64,000 bases of DNA from an uncultured Verrucomicrobiota bacterium. GTDB taxonomy: Bacteria; Verrucomicrobiota; Verrucomicrobiia; Limisphaerales; UBA9464. This document shows positions 46,173 through 54,750 of this stretch, piece by piece. Numbering within the stretch: the first letter of the stretch is position 1; each line of letters opens with the position of its first letter. The notes under the pieces were generated by a model that ran no database searches, was not told the origin of the DNA, and saw only the letters and a program-made list of their open reading frames with translations. Location of the stretch: the NCBI GenBank assembly GCA_903939515.1, contig CAJAHH010000135.1:1-64000 (forward strand). Direction: 5' to 3'. Position numbers and translations under genes: made by a program.

Positions 46173-47054
46173 TCACTGAGCCCGAGTGCTGCGCTCAGCC
46201 ATCCAATACACATCGGTGCGGGCCAAATTATCGCGAGCCGGCACGTTCAATGGTAGTGTCTGCCCCTTCTTGACGGGTTGCAGGAACTGAGAGGAACGCC
46301 AGCGATGGATCTCGGAATGACCGTCGGCGAAGGCGAATCCAGCCGCTCCGTTGTGATAGGACGCCGGGAAATCCACAACTTGCCGTGTCGAGGTGAGATT
46401 ACCCTCCACAAATCCCGCCATATCCACCACGAAGTATCCATCGTTGATGGAGTCTTCACGCTCATCTACGAGCACCCAAGTGTTGGAAGGACCCGGAAGG
46501 TTGAGGTCCGATTCCTTGGAATAAACCTTCCACTGCGAACCCGAATTGCCCCAGCCCGGACCTCCCACCCAATTGTTCATGGAGACACTACGGATGCGGG
46601 AGACGTACTTTTTCTCGCGCGTATTGTAAGCCATCGTCATGTCGGCCGGACAATGCCAGATGCCGATAGACCCTCCGCAATACGGCCACAAGACACTCTT
46701 TTTGGTAAACGCCTCGTGGTCCCAATTGTTGGGATCCCGCTCCAGAGCCTTGGTGTTGTCTAACCAACTGCCGCCGGTCCAGTTGGGCACATCCCGCCCC
46801 GCCCCAGGAGGAGTCCAATTGGCGGCCCCAGGAAACCGGTCTCCGTTGTCGGCCGCATACAACTTCCACGCGAGCATCAACTGCTTGGTGTTGTTCATGC
46901 AGGAAATGCCCGTCGCTTTAGATTTCGCCTTGGCCAACGCCGGAAGAAGCATTCCGGCCAAAATCGCGATGATGGCGATGACCACCAGCAGTTCGATCAG
47001 GGTAAATCCCGGTGATCGCCGGAGGCGTTGTCCGCACAGGGGGGATGTTTTCAT
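46173..47054 (-). CDS. H-X9-DG type prepilin-like protein (DUF1559-like)
   Basis: A 293-residue protein with a class III prepilin leader: [15 protein letters not shown], then [28 protein letters not shown], cut after Gly. The mature part ends with the H-X9-DG signature in [20 protein letters not shown]. This is the abundant PVC type of pseudopilin-like protein, of unknown function; many per genome are normal. ATG at 47054, or at 47066 four codons upstream. Confidence 0.92.
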   Translation of the reverse strand: MKTSPLCGQRLRRSPGFTLIELLVVIAIIAILAGMLLPALAKAKSKATGISCMNNTKQLMLAWKLYAADNGDRFPGAANWTPPGAGRDVPNWTGGSWLDNTKALERDPNNWDHEAFTKKSVLWPYCGGSIGIWHCPADMTMAYNTREKKYVSRIRSVSMNNWVGGPGWGNSGSQWKVYSKESDLNLPGPSNTWVLVDEREDSINDGYFVVDMAGFVEGNLTSTRQVVDFPASYHNGAAGFAFADGHSEIHRWRSSQFLQPVKKGQTLPLNVPARDNLARTDVYWMAERSTRAQ

Positions 47055-47216
47055 TGGGGTTCTCATTGGATAGTGAAGCAGGGATCTGAAGGCAAGGTCC
47101 TCGTTGCGCGCTCGCCACTTCCAAGCGACCTCATCTTCAATGTCCGTTCCTAACGTCCACCAGCCTGTCGGGGCGGGTCGCAACGATGAAATGCCACGGC
47201 CGGCTGCCTCACCGGT

Positions 47217-48056
47217 TTACCGGGACCGAAGAAACCCATCCCAAAGAAGTTTCCCAGCCAACAGCGTCACCATGGTGAGAAAAATTGGCCGGATGAATCG
47301 CGCCCCTCCCTTCACGGCCACTCCGGCCCCCAGTCGCCCGCCGATCATCTGCCCCAAAGCCATCACACCACCTACCCCGAAACGCACATGACCCAGAGCG
47401 AGGAACAACCCCAGTGAGGCCAGATTGCTGGAGAGGTTCATGGCCTTTGTGTAGGCCGTTGCTGTCAGCAAATTCCAGCCCATGCCAATCAGGCAAGCGA
47501 TGGTCCAGAAGCTCCCGGTGCCCGGACCGAAGAATCCGTCGTAAAACCCGATGAGCAACCCGCAACCCACGGCGAACACCCAACGGGTCTCGGCTACCGC
47601 GTCTTCGGAAATCCACCCACCGCCCCACCCCAATGACCGCCAGCGGAGCAACAGTCCGGTGAGAGTCGATGGCCGCGCCTCACGGCCCAAATCCGGTTTA
47701 AGCCCCAGATACAGGGCAATGGCAACCAACAGAACCGGGATCACCGGACGCAATACCTGAGCATCCATCCGAGTGACGCAGGCCGCGCCCAGCAACGCAC
47801 CGGAGGCCGTGGCCACCACGCCTTGAGACACCTCACTCCACTTCAATAGTCCATGCCGCGCGTACTGGACCGTGGCCATGGTCGTGCCCATCGACGACTG
47901 AAACTTGTTGGTGCCTAGGGCATCCTGCGGATCCATGCCCGTGGCCAGCAACATCGGCACGGTCAAGAGGCCTCCCCCGCCAGCGATGGCGTCCACCCAA
48001 CCCGCCACTAACCCGGTTGCAAAGAGAGCCGGATACCATTCCCAAGAGAGTTCCAT
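47217..48056 (-). CDS. TSUP-family (TauE/SafE) anion permease
   Basis: A 279-residue inner-membrane protein with about eight hydrophobic segments. The TSUP repeat signatures are seen as FATGLVAGWVDAIAGGGGLLTVP and VGCGLLIGFYDGFFGPGTGSF, and GTNKFQSSMGTTMATVQYARHG is the family's TNK-type loop. YfcA-like members move sulfite, sulfoacetate or organic anions. ATG at 48056 leaves 19 nt to the upstream alpha/beta hydrolase gene, so it is probably the last gene of the GH84 operon. Confidence 0.88.
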   Translation of the reverse strand: MELSWEWYPALFATGLVAGWVDAIAGGGGLLTVPMLLATGMDPQDALGTNKFQSSMGTTMATVQYARHGLLKWSEVSQGVVATASGALLGAACVTRMDAQVLRPVIPVLLVAIALYLGLKPDLGREARPSTLTGLLLRWRSLGWGGGWISEDAVAETRWVFAVGCGLLIGFYDGFFGPGTGSFWTIACLIGMGWNLLTATAYTKAMNLSSNLASLGLFLALGHVRFGVGGVMALGQMIGGRLGAGVAVKGGARFIRPIFLTMVTLLAGKLLWDGFLRSR

Positions 48057-48075
48057 GTCCAAATCGAGCGGCCAA

Positions 48076-48897
48076 TCACTGGGCCTGTTTTCGGCATTCT
48101 CGCACGACGAACGCCACGAGTTCCGGTGATTGGAAAAACCCCGTCCACATGTTGTGTCCCTGCCCCGCTGGGACCACCCATTCGAAGGTTCCTCCCAATG
48201 CTTGATACCGCGATCGCACCAGGCCGGAGTTGGCCTCCAACGGCACCAGTTTGTCTTGGTCGCCATGGATCACAAAGAGCGGTACCCGGGCTCGGGCCAA
48301 GGGCTCCAATCGATCCACCGGATTGTGCCGGGTCAATTGCGCCTCTAAATCCACCGGTTTGAGTCCAAAAGCCGGAGCGGCATTGGTGATGCCTGGGTAA
48401 CTCGCTAAATTGCAAACCGGATAAATCCCAGCGAATCCAGCCACCTTGTCGGGGTTCTCGGCTGCCCAAGACAGGGTCATCAGACCTCCACGGCTGCGAC
48501 CCAACAGCATCACCTTTCGGGCAAATTTGCGGTGCGAGGTGAGTTCTTCATGGAATGCCGAATAGAGCACTCGCCCCGCCGCGTTGCCGTAGGATTCCCC
48601 CACGTCGATGCCAGCAACCGCGATGCCCGCTTCGAGAAAGCGCTCGAACATCCACTTCTCTTCAGTTCCAGGAAGCCCCGGCAAGGTCGGAGCGTAGAGC
48701 ACCCAGGGTATAGTTTTTCCGGCCGAGGGTGGAACGATGACAAAGGCCGTGTGTCCGCGGATGGACAGCACCTCACCGGGCAGCGGCAAAACTTTTTGGG
48801 GTGGTACCACCAGCTTTGCCTCTTCGGCCCGGATGGACACCCCCATCATCGCCAAGAAGACCCAAACCCCAAGACTCCGTCGTATCGTTGTCATCAT
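48076..48897 (-). CDS. Exported alpha/beta hydrolase
   Basis: A 273-residue serine hydrolase with signal peptide MTTIRRSLGVWVFLAMMGVSIRA. The nucleophile elbow is MLLGRSRGGLMTLSWA (GxSxG), the acid is in VIHGDQDKLVPLEAN and the base in AGQGHNMW. An esterase or deacetylase-like role is possible; substrate unknown. Its start overlaps the stop of the EIIC-like permease gene by 4 nt, so it is translated together with it, and it sits in the GH84 operon. Confidence 0.86.
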   Translation of the reverse strand: MMTTIRRSLGVWVFLAMMGVSIRAEEAKLVVPPQKVLPLPGEVLSIRGHTAFVIVPPSAGKTIPWVLYAPTLPGLPGTEEKWMFERFLEAGIAVAGIDVGESYGNAAGRVLYSAFHEELTSHRKFARKVMLLGRSRGGLMTLSWAAENPDKVAGFAGIYPVCNLASYPGITNAAPAFGLKPVDLEAQLTRHNPVDRLEPLARARVPLFVIHGDQDKLVPLEANSGLVRSRYQALGGTFEWVVPAGQGHNMWTGFFQSPELVAFVVRECRKQAQ

Positions 48898-50186
48898 TGC
48901 TGTTTCTCCTGGTTGAGCGTGGTTCCTTGAGGCACGAAAACGGTCGACAGCGGCGACAATGAGGCCGCGGCCAAGCGCTGCCTCTCGGCCGCTTTAGCAA
49001 AGGGCCAGTAAACCAGCATCGCCAAACCCAACGAAACAACGCCCCAAACAGCTGCCCGCCAATCACCCCCGGTCAGCAAGTAATGGCCGATGACCGGCGG
49101 CGTGGTCCACGGGACATTGACGAAGGGTTTTCGAATCCAACCCCAGTCCATCAGGCAATACGTCGAGGCTGTCAGCAGCAAGGCGTTGGCCACGTAAGGG
49201 ATCATGAACCACGGATTGAGCACGATGGGGATGCCGAAGAAAATGGGCTCGTTGATTTGGAAGATTTGGGTCGGCAAGGACAGTCGACTAATTTTCCGGT
49301 AGGCCGGGTCTTTAGACATCGCCAAAATTAACGCCAACCCCAGCGTCGCTCCGGTGCCGCCAACATTGACGAAGGTCGAAAAAAATCCATTGGCTGTCAC
49401 ATAGGGCATGGGCTGACCGCGGCCCACGGCCTCCACATTCTCGGCTAAAAATTGCAGAAAAATCGGCGCCACAAAGGCATCGAGCGTGTTGTCGCCATTA
49501 ATGCCCACCGACCACAAGAGCGTCACCAGAAAGGCGTACACCAGAATGCCCGGCAGGGTGTTCAAGGCGAAGACCAACGGCTTGAAGAGCGTCTGAACGC
49601 CGGCATTAATATCCACCCCCATCACGAAGCGCAGGATCCAAAAGGCCACCACGAGGAACACCGTCGGAGTCAATGAAATGAACGTGTCCGACACCACCTT
49701 GGGCACCGAATCCGGCAAACGAATGACCCAATTGGCATCGGTGAAGGCCTTCTGGATGCGGACTGTCACTAGGGCTATCAGTATGGCCGTGAACAACCCC
49801 TTCGATCCCAGTCCCTCCATGACCAGGGTTTGATCCTTCATCTCTAACTGGATAAGCATGAAGACTAGCGCCGCCTGCGTCGCACTCAAGATGGCCTCTT
49901 GTTTGAGCCGGGTTCCCAGATCGTAGCCGATGGCCAGACAGACGAAGAGACCCAAGAGTCCGAAGGTGGCGGTGACGGGAATTTGCAGGAGCGGCAGGTG
50001 CGGAGCCATCCGGGCTTCCCACCCTGGGATGGGCAGATAAGCCACCACCATGAAGAGCCCGCCCAAAATGGTCAGAGGGACCACGGAAACCATCCCGGCG
50101 CGGATGGAGGCGAGATAGGTGTTCTCACTGAGCGCGGTCATCCGCGGGATCAGCCAGCGGTGAAGAAAGAGGGACAGCGAGTTCAT
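48894..50186 (-). CDS. EIIC-like sugar permease (cellobiose/chitobiose type) with atypical active site
   Basis: A 430-residue inner-membrane protein of the lactose/cellobiose PTS EIIC family, with about ten hydrophobic segments and the family start RWLIPRMTALSENTYLASIR. EIIC proteins of this type (ChbC) hold the sugar with a Glu in NEPIFFG, present here as Glu313, and with a His in GIHG. Here that motif is WSVGINGDN, so the His is replaced by Asn230. No EIIA, EIIB, HPr or EI gene lies nearby. I infer an uncoupled (non-phosphorylating) transporter for N-acetylhexosamine oligosaccharides. It is the third gene of the GH84 operon, 21 nt behind the GNAT gene. Confidence 0.88.
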   Translation of the reverse strand: MNSLSLFLHRWLIPRMTALSENTYLASIRAGMVSVVPLTILGGLFMVVAYLPIPGWEARMAPHLPLLQIPVTATFGLLGLFVCLAIGYDLGTRLKQEAILSATQAALVFMLIQLEMKDQTLVMEGLGSKGLFTAILIALVTVRIQKAFTDANWVIRLPDSVPKVVSDTFISLTPTVFLVVAFWILRFVMGVDINAGVQTLFKPLVFALNTLPGILVYAFLVTLLWSVGINGDNTLDAFVAPIFLQFLAENVEAVGRGQPMPYVTANGFFSTFVNVGGTGATLGLALILAMSKDPAYRKISRLSLPTQIFQINEPIFFGIPIVLNPWFMIPYVANALLLTASTYCLMDWGWIRKPFVNVPWTTPPVIGHYLLTGGDWRAAVWGVVSLGLAMLVYWPFAKAAERQRLAAASLSPLSTVFVPQGTTLNQEKQQ

Positions 50187-50207
50187 GGCACGTGGGGCTA
50201 TGCGGTC

Positions 50208-50876
50208 TCACTTCTCACTCGAGGCAGCCGTGAGGTCATTTAATCGGTGACCCAAATACAGGCAACCATCTGTCCCCTCCCCGACCTGGATGAGCGGCTG
50301 AAATCCCAGCTTCCGGTAAAACCCCTGAGCCGGGATGTTGGGCAAGCTCACCCCAAGGTGCGCTCCCGGTGATCCGCGCTGACGCAGCAACCCCAGCACT
50401 TCCGCCATCATCGCTCGACCCAGCCCTCGACCTTGAGCCCGTGGCAACAAGTCGATGTGCACATGCGAGGGATATTGGTCGTAGGGCTCCGGGCAAAAAT
50501 AATCCGGGTGGTGATAGACGTGGTGGATTTGCTGGACCCGGTTCCATCCGCCCGGGTCGCCGGTCGGGGCCGGATAAGCCCGGCACAACTCCGGCCGCCA
50601 CTCGGCTTCATACCGAGCGTAAAACGCGTGGGAATCCATCGCCGCGAGCACGTACCCACAAATGCCCTGGTCATCTTCGAGGATCCGCGCCAACTCCGGC
50701 TCGTAGTCCAGATAGGGCCCCACGAATACCCGGCCCAACGCCTCTGGATCGTCGCGGTAAAACGGCTCGCCATCCTGCCCGAAATTGCCGGTCTTCAGGC
50801 AAACCGCGTAGGCACCAGCCCTGTCACCCGCTTGGGGTGGGCGCAACTGAAAGGGAAAAGGAAGGGTCGAAGTCAT
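50208..50876 (-). CDS. GNAT-family acetyltransferase like the HAT-like domain of O-GlcNAcase
   Basis: A 222-residue GNAT protein. The acetyl-CoA binding loop is clear: LLPRAQGRGLGRAMMAEVL (R/QxxGxG/A). The N-terminal half, FVGPYLDYEPELARILEDDQGICGYVLAAMDSHAFY, and the end, GAHLGVSLPNIPAQGFYRKLGFQPL, resemble from memory the C-terminal pseudo-HAT domain of animal O-GlcNAcase and its bacterial homologue OgpAT. Unlike the animal domain it keeps the CoA loop, so it may be active. Its ATG overlaps the stop of the GH84 gene by 4 nt, so the two proteins are coupled in translation. Confidence 0.9.
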   Translation of the reverse strand: MTSTLPFPFQLRPPQAGDRAGAYAVCLKTGNFGQDGEPFYRDDPEALGRVFVGPYLDYEPELARILEDDQGICGYVLAAMDSHAFYARYEAEWRPELCRAYPAPTGDPGGWNRVQQIHHVYHHPDYFCPEPYDQYPSHVHIDLLPRAQGRGLGRAMMAEVLGLLRQRGSPGAHLGVSLPNIPAQGFYRKLGFQPLIQVGEGTDGCLYLGHRLNDLTAASSEK

Positions 50877-52261
50877 ATCGCCGAGGCTGGTCCGGGGTTC
50901 AGGTTCATGGAGGTCCATTCCATCGAGCCGTCTGGCCAGGGGGTCAGGAACGACTGAACGCGCACCACAAAGCCTCCACGATACGTCTTCGGCCGGTGGA
51001 AGTCGGACTCGAACGGAGTGCCCGCGCGGGCCGGATCGATCTGGTGGCTCCACCAACGGTCAATAAGGTCCAATTCCTCCCGCAATTCCCAGACCCTGCG
51101 GTGGAATGCGTGAAACAAGCCGCGATCCTTCAAATCCACCAACCGCGCACAAAAGTCCTTCAACCGAAGCATCCGCGCTCGCACGGCCAGCGACTCCGGG
51201 TCCTCCGGCCGCCGGGGCCACGACAAACTTCGGGCGATAGCCTGCGCCAACGCATCGGCTTCAGGCCCCTCCCGATACGGCAGATAGAAACAATCCGCGA
51301 AGGTCACCAAATCATCGAAACTCAACGGAGCTCCCACGGTGGCGAATCGAGGCCACCAGGCCTTCAAACCCTCGAGAAACGACGCCCGGGAATCCCATAC
51401 ACTGTCGGCCGCGAGGTAGGCCCCGAACGAATGGATCGGCACGAAGTTCAGCGGAAACTCCGTATTGGGATTGAGCAGAATTCCCCGCACCGCCTGTTTC
51501 AGCTCCAGAGGTCTTCCGGCATACGGACCGCAGAAAAAGCGGCGACCATCGTAATCATTGGCGAAGAGATTATCCCAGATGAGTGGAGGACGGCGCAGGA
51601 TTTTGGTCAACCGAGCGAGCGGGTCCAAATCCAGCGTCTCGGAAATGATCTCCGGACCCGTCCAAAAGATGTCGATGTCAGGATGAAGACCCAGACCGAG
51701 TGTTTCCAAATACCCCTCACCTCCGTGACGTGCAGCAACCATCCGTGCGCAATAGGGCGTTGGGCACACCAGAAAGCGACCCAGCGTGCGTGCGCGAGTC
51801 CAGGCGTACACCTCATTGACCCAGGCAGCTTGAGCGGCCGCCAGAGAGCCCCAGCGAGCCAGATCTTCGGGGCGCATCGCGTCTGGGATGTCATCGAGCA
51901 AGATGCAAAAGTCGTTGACGCCATCGTCCAGCAGCTGCGTCAGGCGACCTTGAATGGCAGCCATGTCGGCGGGATCCGAATACGTGACATCCAGTCCCGG
52001 GCTGCAGGCATAGATAAGACGCAAACCGCGCTGCCGGCATCCGGCCACTGCCTCCCGGACCTCCATAAGCCCAAAATCATCGTACGGTTGCCGCCAGATG
52101 GCTCGCTGATGCAAATCATCCTTGGGACCATAAAAGTAGGTATTAAGGCCGCCGCGAACCATCCAATCCCAAAGTTGGGATCGCTCGGACGGGGTCCACG
52201 GCGGGCCATAGAAACCCTCGATCACGCCGGATAAAAACTGGGGTTCGGAAGAGTCAGTCAT
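50873..52261 (-). CDS. GH84 beta-N-acetylglucosaminidase (O-GlcNAcase-like)
   Basis: A 462-residue glycoside hydrolase family 84 protein with no signal peptide, so it is probably cytoplasmic. The catalytic pair is Asp123-Asp124 in CILLDDIPDAM, matching the DD used for substrate-assisted catalysis by O-GlcNAcase. FLSGVIEGFYGPPWT, LNTYFYGPKDDLHQRAIWR, IYACSPGLDVTYSDP, IFWTGPEIIS and IWDNLFANDYDGRR closely follow the human OGA catalytic domain as I remember it. After about residue 330 comes a helical region. It removes terminal beta-N-acetylglucosamine; the natural substrate in this bacterium is unknown. It is the first gene of an operon with the GNAT gene, the EIIC-like permease and two others. 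Confidence 0.94.
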   Translation of the reverse strand: MTDSSEPQFLSGVIEGFYGPPWTPSERSQLWDWMVRGGLNTYFYGPKDDLHQRAIWRQPYDDFGLMEVREAVAGCRQRGLRLIYACSPGLDVTYSDPADMAAIQGRLTQLLDDGVNDFCILLDDIPDAMRPEDLARWGSLAAAQAAWVNEVYAWTRARTLGRFLVCPTPYCARMVAARHGGEGYLETLGLGLHPDIDIFWTGPEIISETLDLDPLARLTKILRRPPLIWDNLFANDYDGRRFFCGPYAGRPLELKQAVRGILLNPNTEFPLNFVPIHSFGAYLAADSVWDSRASFLEGLKAWWPRFATVGAPLSFDDLVTFADCFYLPYREGPEADALAQAIARSLSWPRRPEDPESLAVRARMLRLKDFCARLVDLKDRGLFHAFHRRVWELREELDLIDRWWSHQIDPARAGTPFESDFHRPKTYRGGFVVRVQSFLTPWPDGSMEWTSMNLNPGPASAI

Positions 52262-52465
52262 CGGAGGAGTGGAGCGCTAGGCCGATCAAGCGCCGGGGGC
52301 CCCGGACCGGTCAAGCCTGTCCCCAAGGAATCCCGTCATTGGACCAGTCACGGTTCCTTTTTCTCCCGAGGAGCCTGTCCCTCCCCTCGGTCTATGCCCC
52401 GTCCCCGCTGCCCAGGCCCGCCCTCATCTTCGCCACATCCCCGCTCTCACCGCACCGCATTGTAA

Positions 52466-52486
52466 ATATTGAACCTGTCACTCTAT
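52466..52486. repeat. Direct repeat copy 1 (TTGAACCTGTCACTCTAT core)
   Basis: 21 bp identical to 52552-52572, 86 bp apart. Preceded in both by GTA and AT-rich sequence and followed by AGGAATCCC or TGGGGTCCCC. A possible regulator-binding site or promoter element upstream of the Rrf2 gene. Confidence 0.7.
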
Positions 52487-52551
52487 AGGAATCCCATCAG
52501 GCCCGACCCCATCTCCGACGCATCTACACGCCCTGCCGTACTGCTGTGTAT

Positions 52552-52572
52552 ATATTGAACCTGTCACTCTAT
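52552..52572. repeat. Direct repeat copy 2 (TTGAACCTGTCACTCTAT core)
   Basis: Second identical copy of the 21-bp repeat, 117 nt before the Rrf2-family start codon. Confidence 0.7.
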
Positions 52573-52688
52573 TGGGGTCCCCGCTGCGGAGGCTCAGTCT
52601 GCGGTTCCTGGCGGGCTGAACTTCAGGCTGACGAAGTCGTCCAGCGAATCCTTGATTGAATGGATCGAGATTCTACCATTCCCCTCTC

Positions 52689-53150
52689 ATGAAACTGACC
52701 GTTCGAGGCGAATATGCCCTGCGCGCCCTAACTCACCTTGGGTTGCGCTATTCGCCCAAGGTCATCCAAATTTCGGTGATCTCATCGGCGGAAAACATCC
52801 CGAAGCGTTTCCTTGAGCAAATTCTCAACGACCTCCGGACGGGAGGGTTCGTCGAAAGCCGTCGCGGAGTCGCCGGAGGATACCGTCTGGCCAAACCGCC
52901 AGAGAAGATCGTCATCGCCGGGGTGATCCGACACATCGAGGGAGCTTTGGCTCCGATTGGCTGTGTTTCAGAAAACTACTACGAGAAATGCAACTGCCCC
53001 GATGAGGCCCGCTGCGCCCTGCGCTCAATCATGAAGGAGGTCCGCGACTCCATCGCCCACCTCCTCGAAAAAACCACCCTCGCTAATCTGGTCACCCGCG
53101 CCGAAAAGCTTAAGGCCGCCGACCTAGCCGATGCGGACTTCGTGATCTGA
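52689..53150 (+). CDS. Rrf2-family transcriptional regulator with four cysteines
   Basis: A 153-residue winged-helix regulator. The HTH is at about residues 1-70 (MKLTVRGEYALRALTHLG, IPKRFLEQILNDLRTGGFVESRRGVAGGYRLAKP), as in IscR, NsrR and CymR. Cys92, Cys101, Cys103 and Cys109 (GCVSENYYEKCNCPDEARC) are well placed to bind an iron-sulfur cluster. It could therefore sense iron-sulfur status, NO or redox state, or sulfur supply if it is CymR-like. Two copies of a direct repeat lie upstream and could be its operators. ATG at 52689. The neighbouring target gene is not obvious. Confidence 0.93.
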   Translation: MKLTVRGEYALRALTHLGLRYSPKVIQISVISSAENIPKRFLEQILNDLRTGGFVESRRGVAGGYRLAKPPEKIVIAGVIRHIEGALAPIGCVSENYYEKCNCPDEARCALRSIMKEVRDSIAHLLEKTTLANLVTRAEKLKAADLADADFVI

Positions 53151-53421
53151 GATTCAACCATTGCCTCGAATCACCGTTTTACGGCCCAACGCCGATGCGG
53201 CATTCGCGCTGGTGACGCGTTCCGAGCATAATGCTCACCAATCACCACCACCCTTCTCTCGACCGCGGGTTGCTGGGCGACTCCCAATGCGGTGAAAAAG
53301 TCTGTCCCCGGGCACAAATCCTCGACGGGACCTGTCCCCAACGGGCTACCAGCCAGGCACGGCTCGCCTCCTGCTTCCGTAAGCACTGTAATTTCCTCAG
53401 TCATCTGAACACTTCTACCTC

Positions 53422-54750
53422 ATGATCGAACGTTGGTTTCAACTGACCCACCACGGCAGCACGATCCGCAAAGAGATGATCGCCGGCATCACCACCTTCG
53501 CCGCCATGGCCTACATTCTGGCGGTGAACCCGGCGATTCTCGGGATGAGTGGCATGGACAAGGGAGCCCTCATCACCGCCACCGCCCTGGCCTCAGCCAT
53601 CATGACTCTCGCCATGGCCCTAGCCACCAACTACCCCATCGCGCTGGCTCCGGGCATGGGCTTGAATGCGTTCTTCACTTTCGGCATTTGCCTCGGTGCC
53701 AAGATCCCATGGCAGGCGGCCCTCGGACTGGTGTTTTACGGGGGCGTACTGTTTCTAATCTTAAGTCTGACAGGAATTCGTCAGCGCTTGTTGGAGGCCA
53801 TTCCCCAGGAACTCAAGCTGGCTATCACCTGCGGTATCGGGCTTTTTATCGCCTTCATCGGCCTCAAGAACGGCGGGGTCATCGTGGACAATCCAGCCAC
53901 GCTGGTTGGCTTGGCCGCCTTCAACCAACCCAGCCCCCTGATGGTCATGGCCGGCGTTGTCGTGGCCGCGGCGTTGGTCTGGAGAAAAGTGCCCGGTGCG
54001 ATCATCCTGACCGTGATCGGACTTACGATCTTGGGATTCTTCACTCAGACCCCGGACGGCAAGGGCAGACTCATTCCCATTACCCGGATGCCCGAGGCCT
54101 GGGTCTCCATGCCTGCCTCGCTGTCTCCGAGCTTTCTGAAACTGGACCTCGGCTATTTCTGGAGCCACTGGCGCCAATGCCTCCCGATCCTCCTCTCCCT
54201 ACTCTTCGTGGACCTCTTCGACAACATGGGAACCTTAATCGGCGTATGCCACCGGGCTGGATTGCTCGATTCGAAGGGGCAGTTGCCTAAGATCGGTCGT
54301 GCCCTCATGGCCGACGCCTCAGCCGCCATGGTTGGATCGGTCTTGGGAACCAGCACCGTGACCAGCTACATCGAATCAGCGGCCGGCGTCCAAGCGGGCG
54401 GCCGTACCGGCCTGAGCACCATTATTACGGCTGGGTGTTTCCTTGTGGCTTTGTTCCTGTCTCCGCTCATCGCCATCATTCCCGAGGTGGCGACAGCCCC
54501 GGTCTTGGTTCTGGTGGGCATCTTCATGATGCAGAGCATCGCTGAGTTGGACCTCAAAGACTTCTCCAAGGCCGTTCCGGCAGTCATAACCATGATCGCC
54601 ATGCCCCTAACCTTCAGCATCGCCGAAGGCATTGCTCTGGGATTTGTGGCCTACATCGGCTTCAGCCTCTTGACCGGACGTGCTCGCACCGTGCCCCTGC
54701 TCGCACACCTGCTCGGGCTACTCTTCCTGGCTCATCTAATTTTCCGATGA
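53422..54750 (+). CDS. NCS2-family (AzgA-type) purine permease
   Basis: A 442-residue membrane protein with 12-14 hydrophobic segments. The opening FQLTHHGSTIRKEMIAGITTFAAMAYILAVNPAIL-type region, then ALAPGMGLNAFFTFGICLG, FVDLFDNMGTLIGV and ADASAAMVGSVLGTSTVTSYIESAAGVQAGGRTG match the AzgA group that takes up adenine, guanine and hypoxanthine. Its last codons overlap the start of a nucleosidase gene by 4 nt, giving a purine uptake-and-salvage pair. Confidence 0.92.
   Translation: MIERWFQLTHHGSTIRKEMIAGITTFAAMAYILAVNPAILGMSGMDKGALITATALASAIMTLAMALATNYPIALAPGMGLNAFFTFGICLGAKIPWQAALGLVFYGGVLFLILSLTGIRQRLLEAIPQELKLAITCGIGLFIAFIGLKNGGVIVDNPATLVGLAAFNQPSPLMVMAGVVVAAALVWRKVPGAIILTVIGLTILGFFTQTPDGKGRLIPITRMPEAWVSMPASLSPSFLKLDLGYFWSHWRQCLPILLSLLFVDLFDNMGTLIGVCHRAGLLDSKGQLPKIGRALMADASAAMVGSVLGTSTVTSYIESAAGVQAGGRTGLSTIITAGCFLVALFLSPLIAIIPEVATAPVLVLVGIFMMQSIAELDLKDFSKAVPAVITMIAMPLTFSIAEGIALGFVAYIGFSLLTGRARTVPLLAHLLGLLFLAHLIFR

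Larger units (their letters stand above)
52262..52688. other. Intergenic region with direct repeats upstream of the Rrf2-type regulator
   Basis: About 430 nt between divergent transcription units. It contains the two copies of a 21-bp direct repeat at 52466-52486 and 52552-52572. The rest is C-rich with no convincing frame or RNA gene. Confidence 0.55.

Noticed and set aside
50369-52234. A 621-codon plus-strand frame opposite the GH84 and GNAT genes
   Set aside because: Antisense to two genes with clear motifs; Arg/Pro-rich composition and no domain.
53171-53404. A 77-codon minus-strand frame between the Rrf2 and purine permease genes
   Set aside because: No homology, no ribosome binding site and opposite to the direction of both neighbours. 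Also checked this spacer for a purine riboswitch; the conserved core was not seen.
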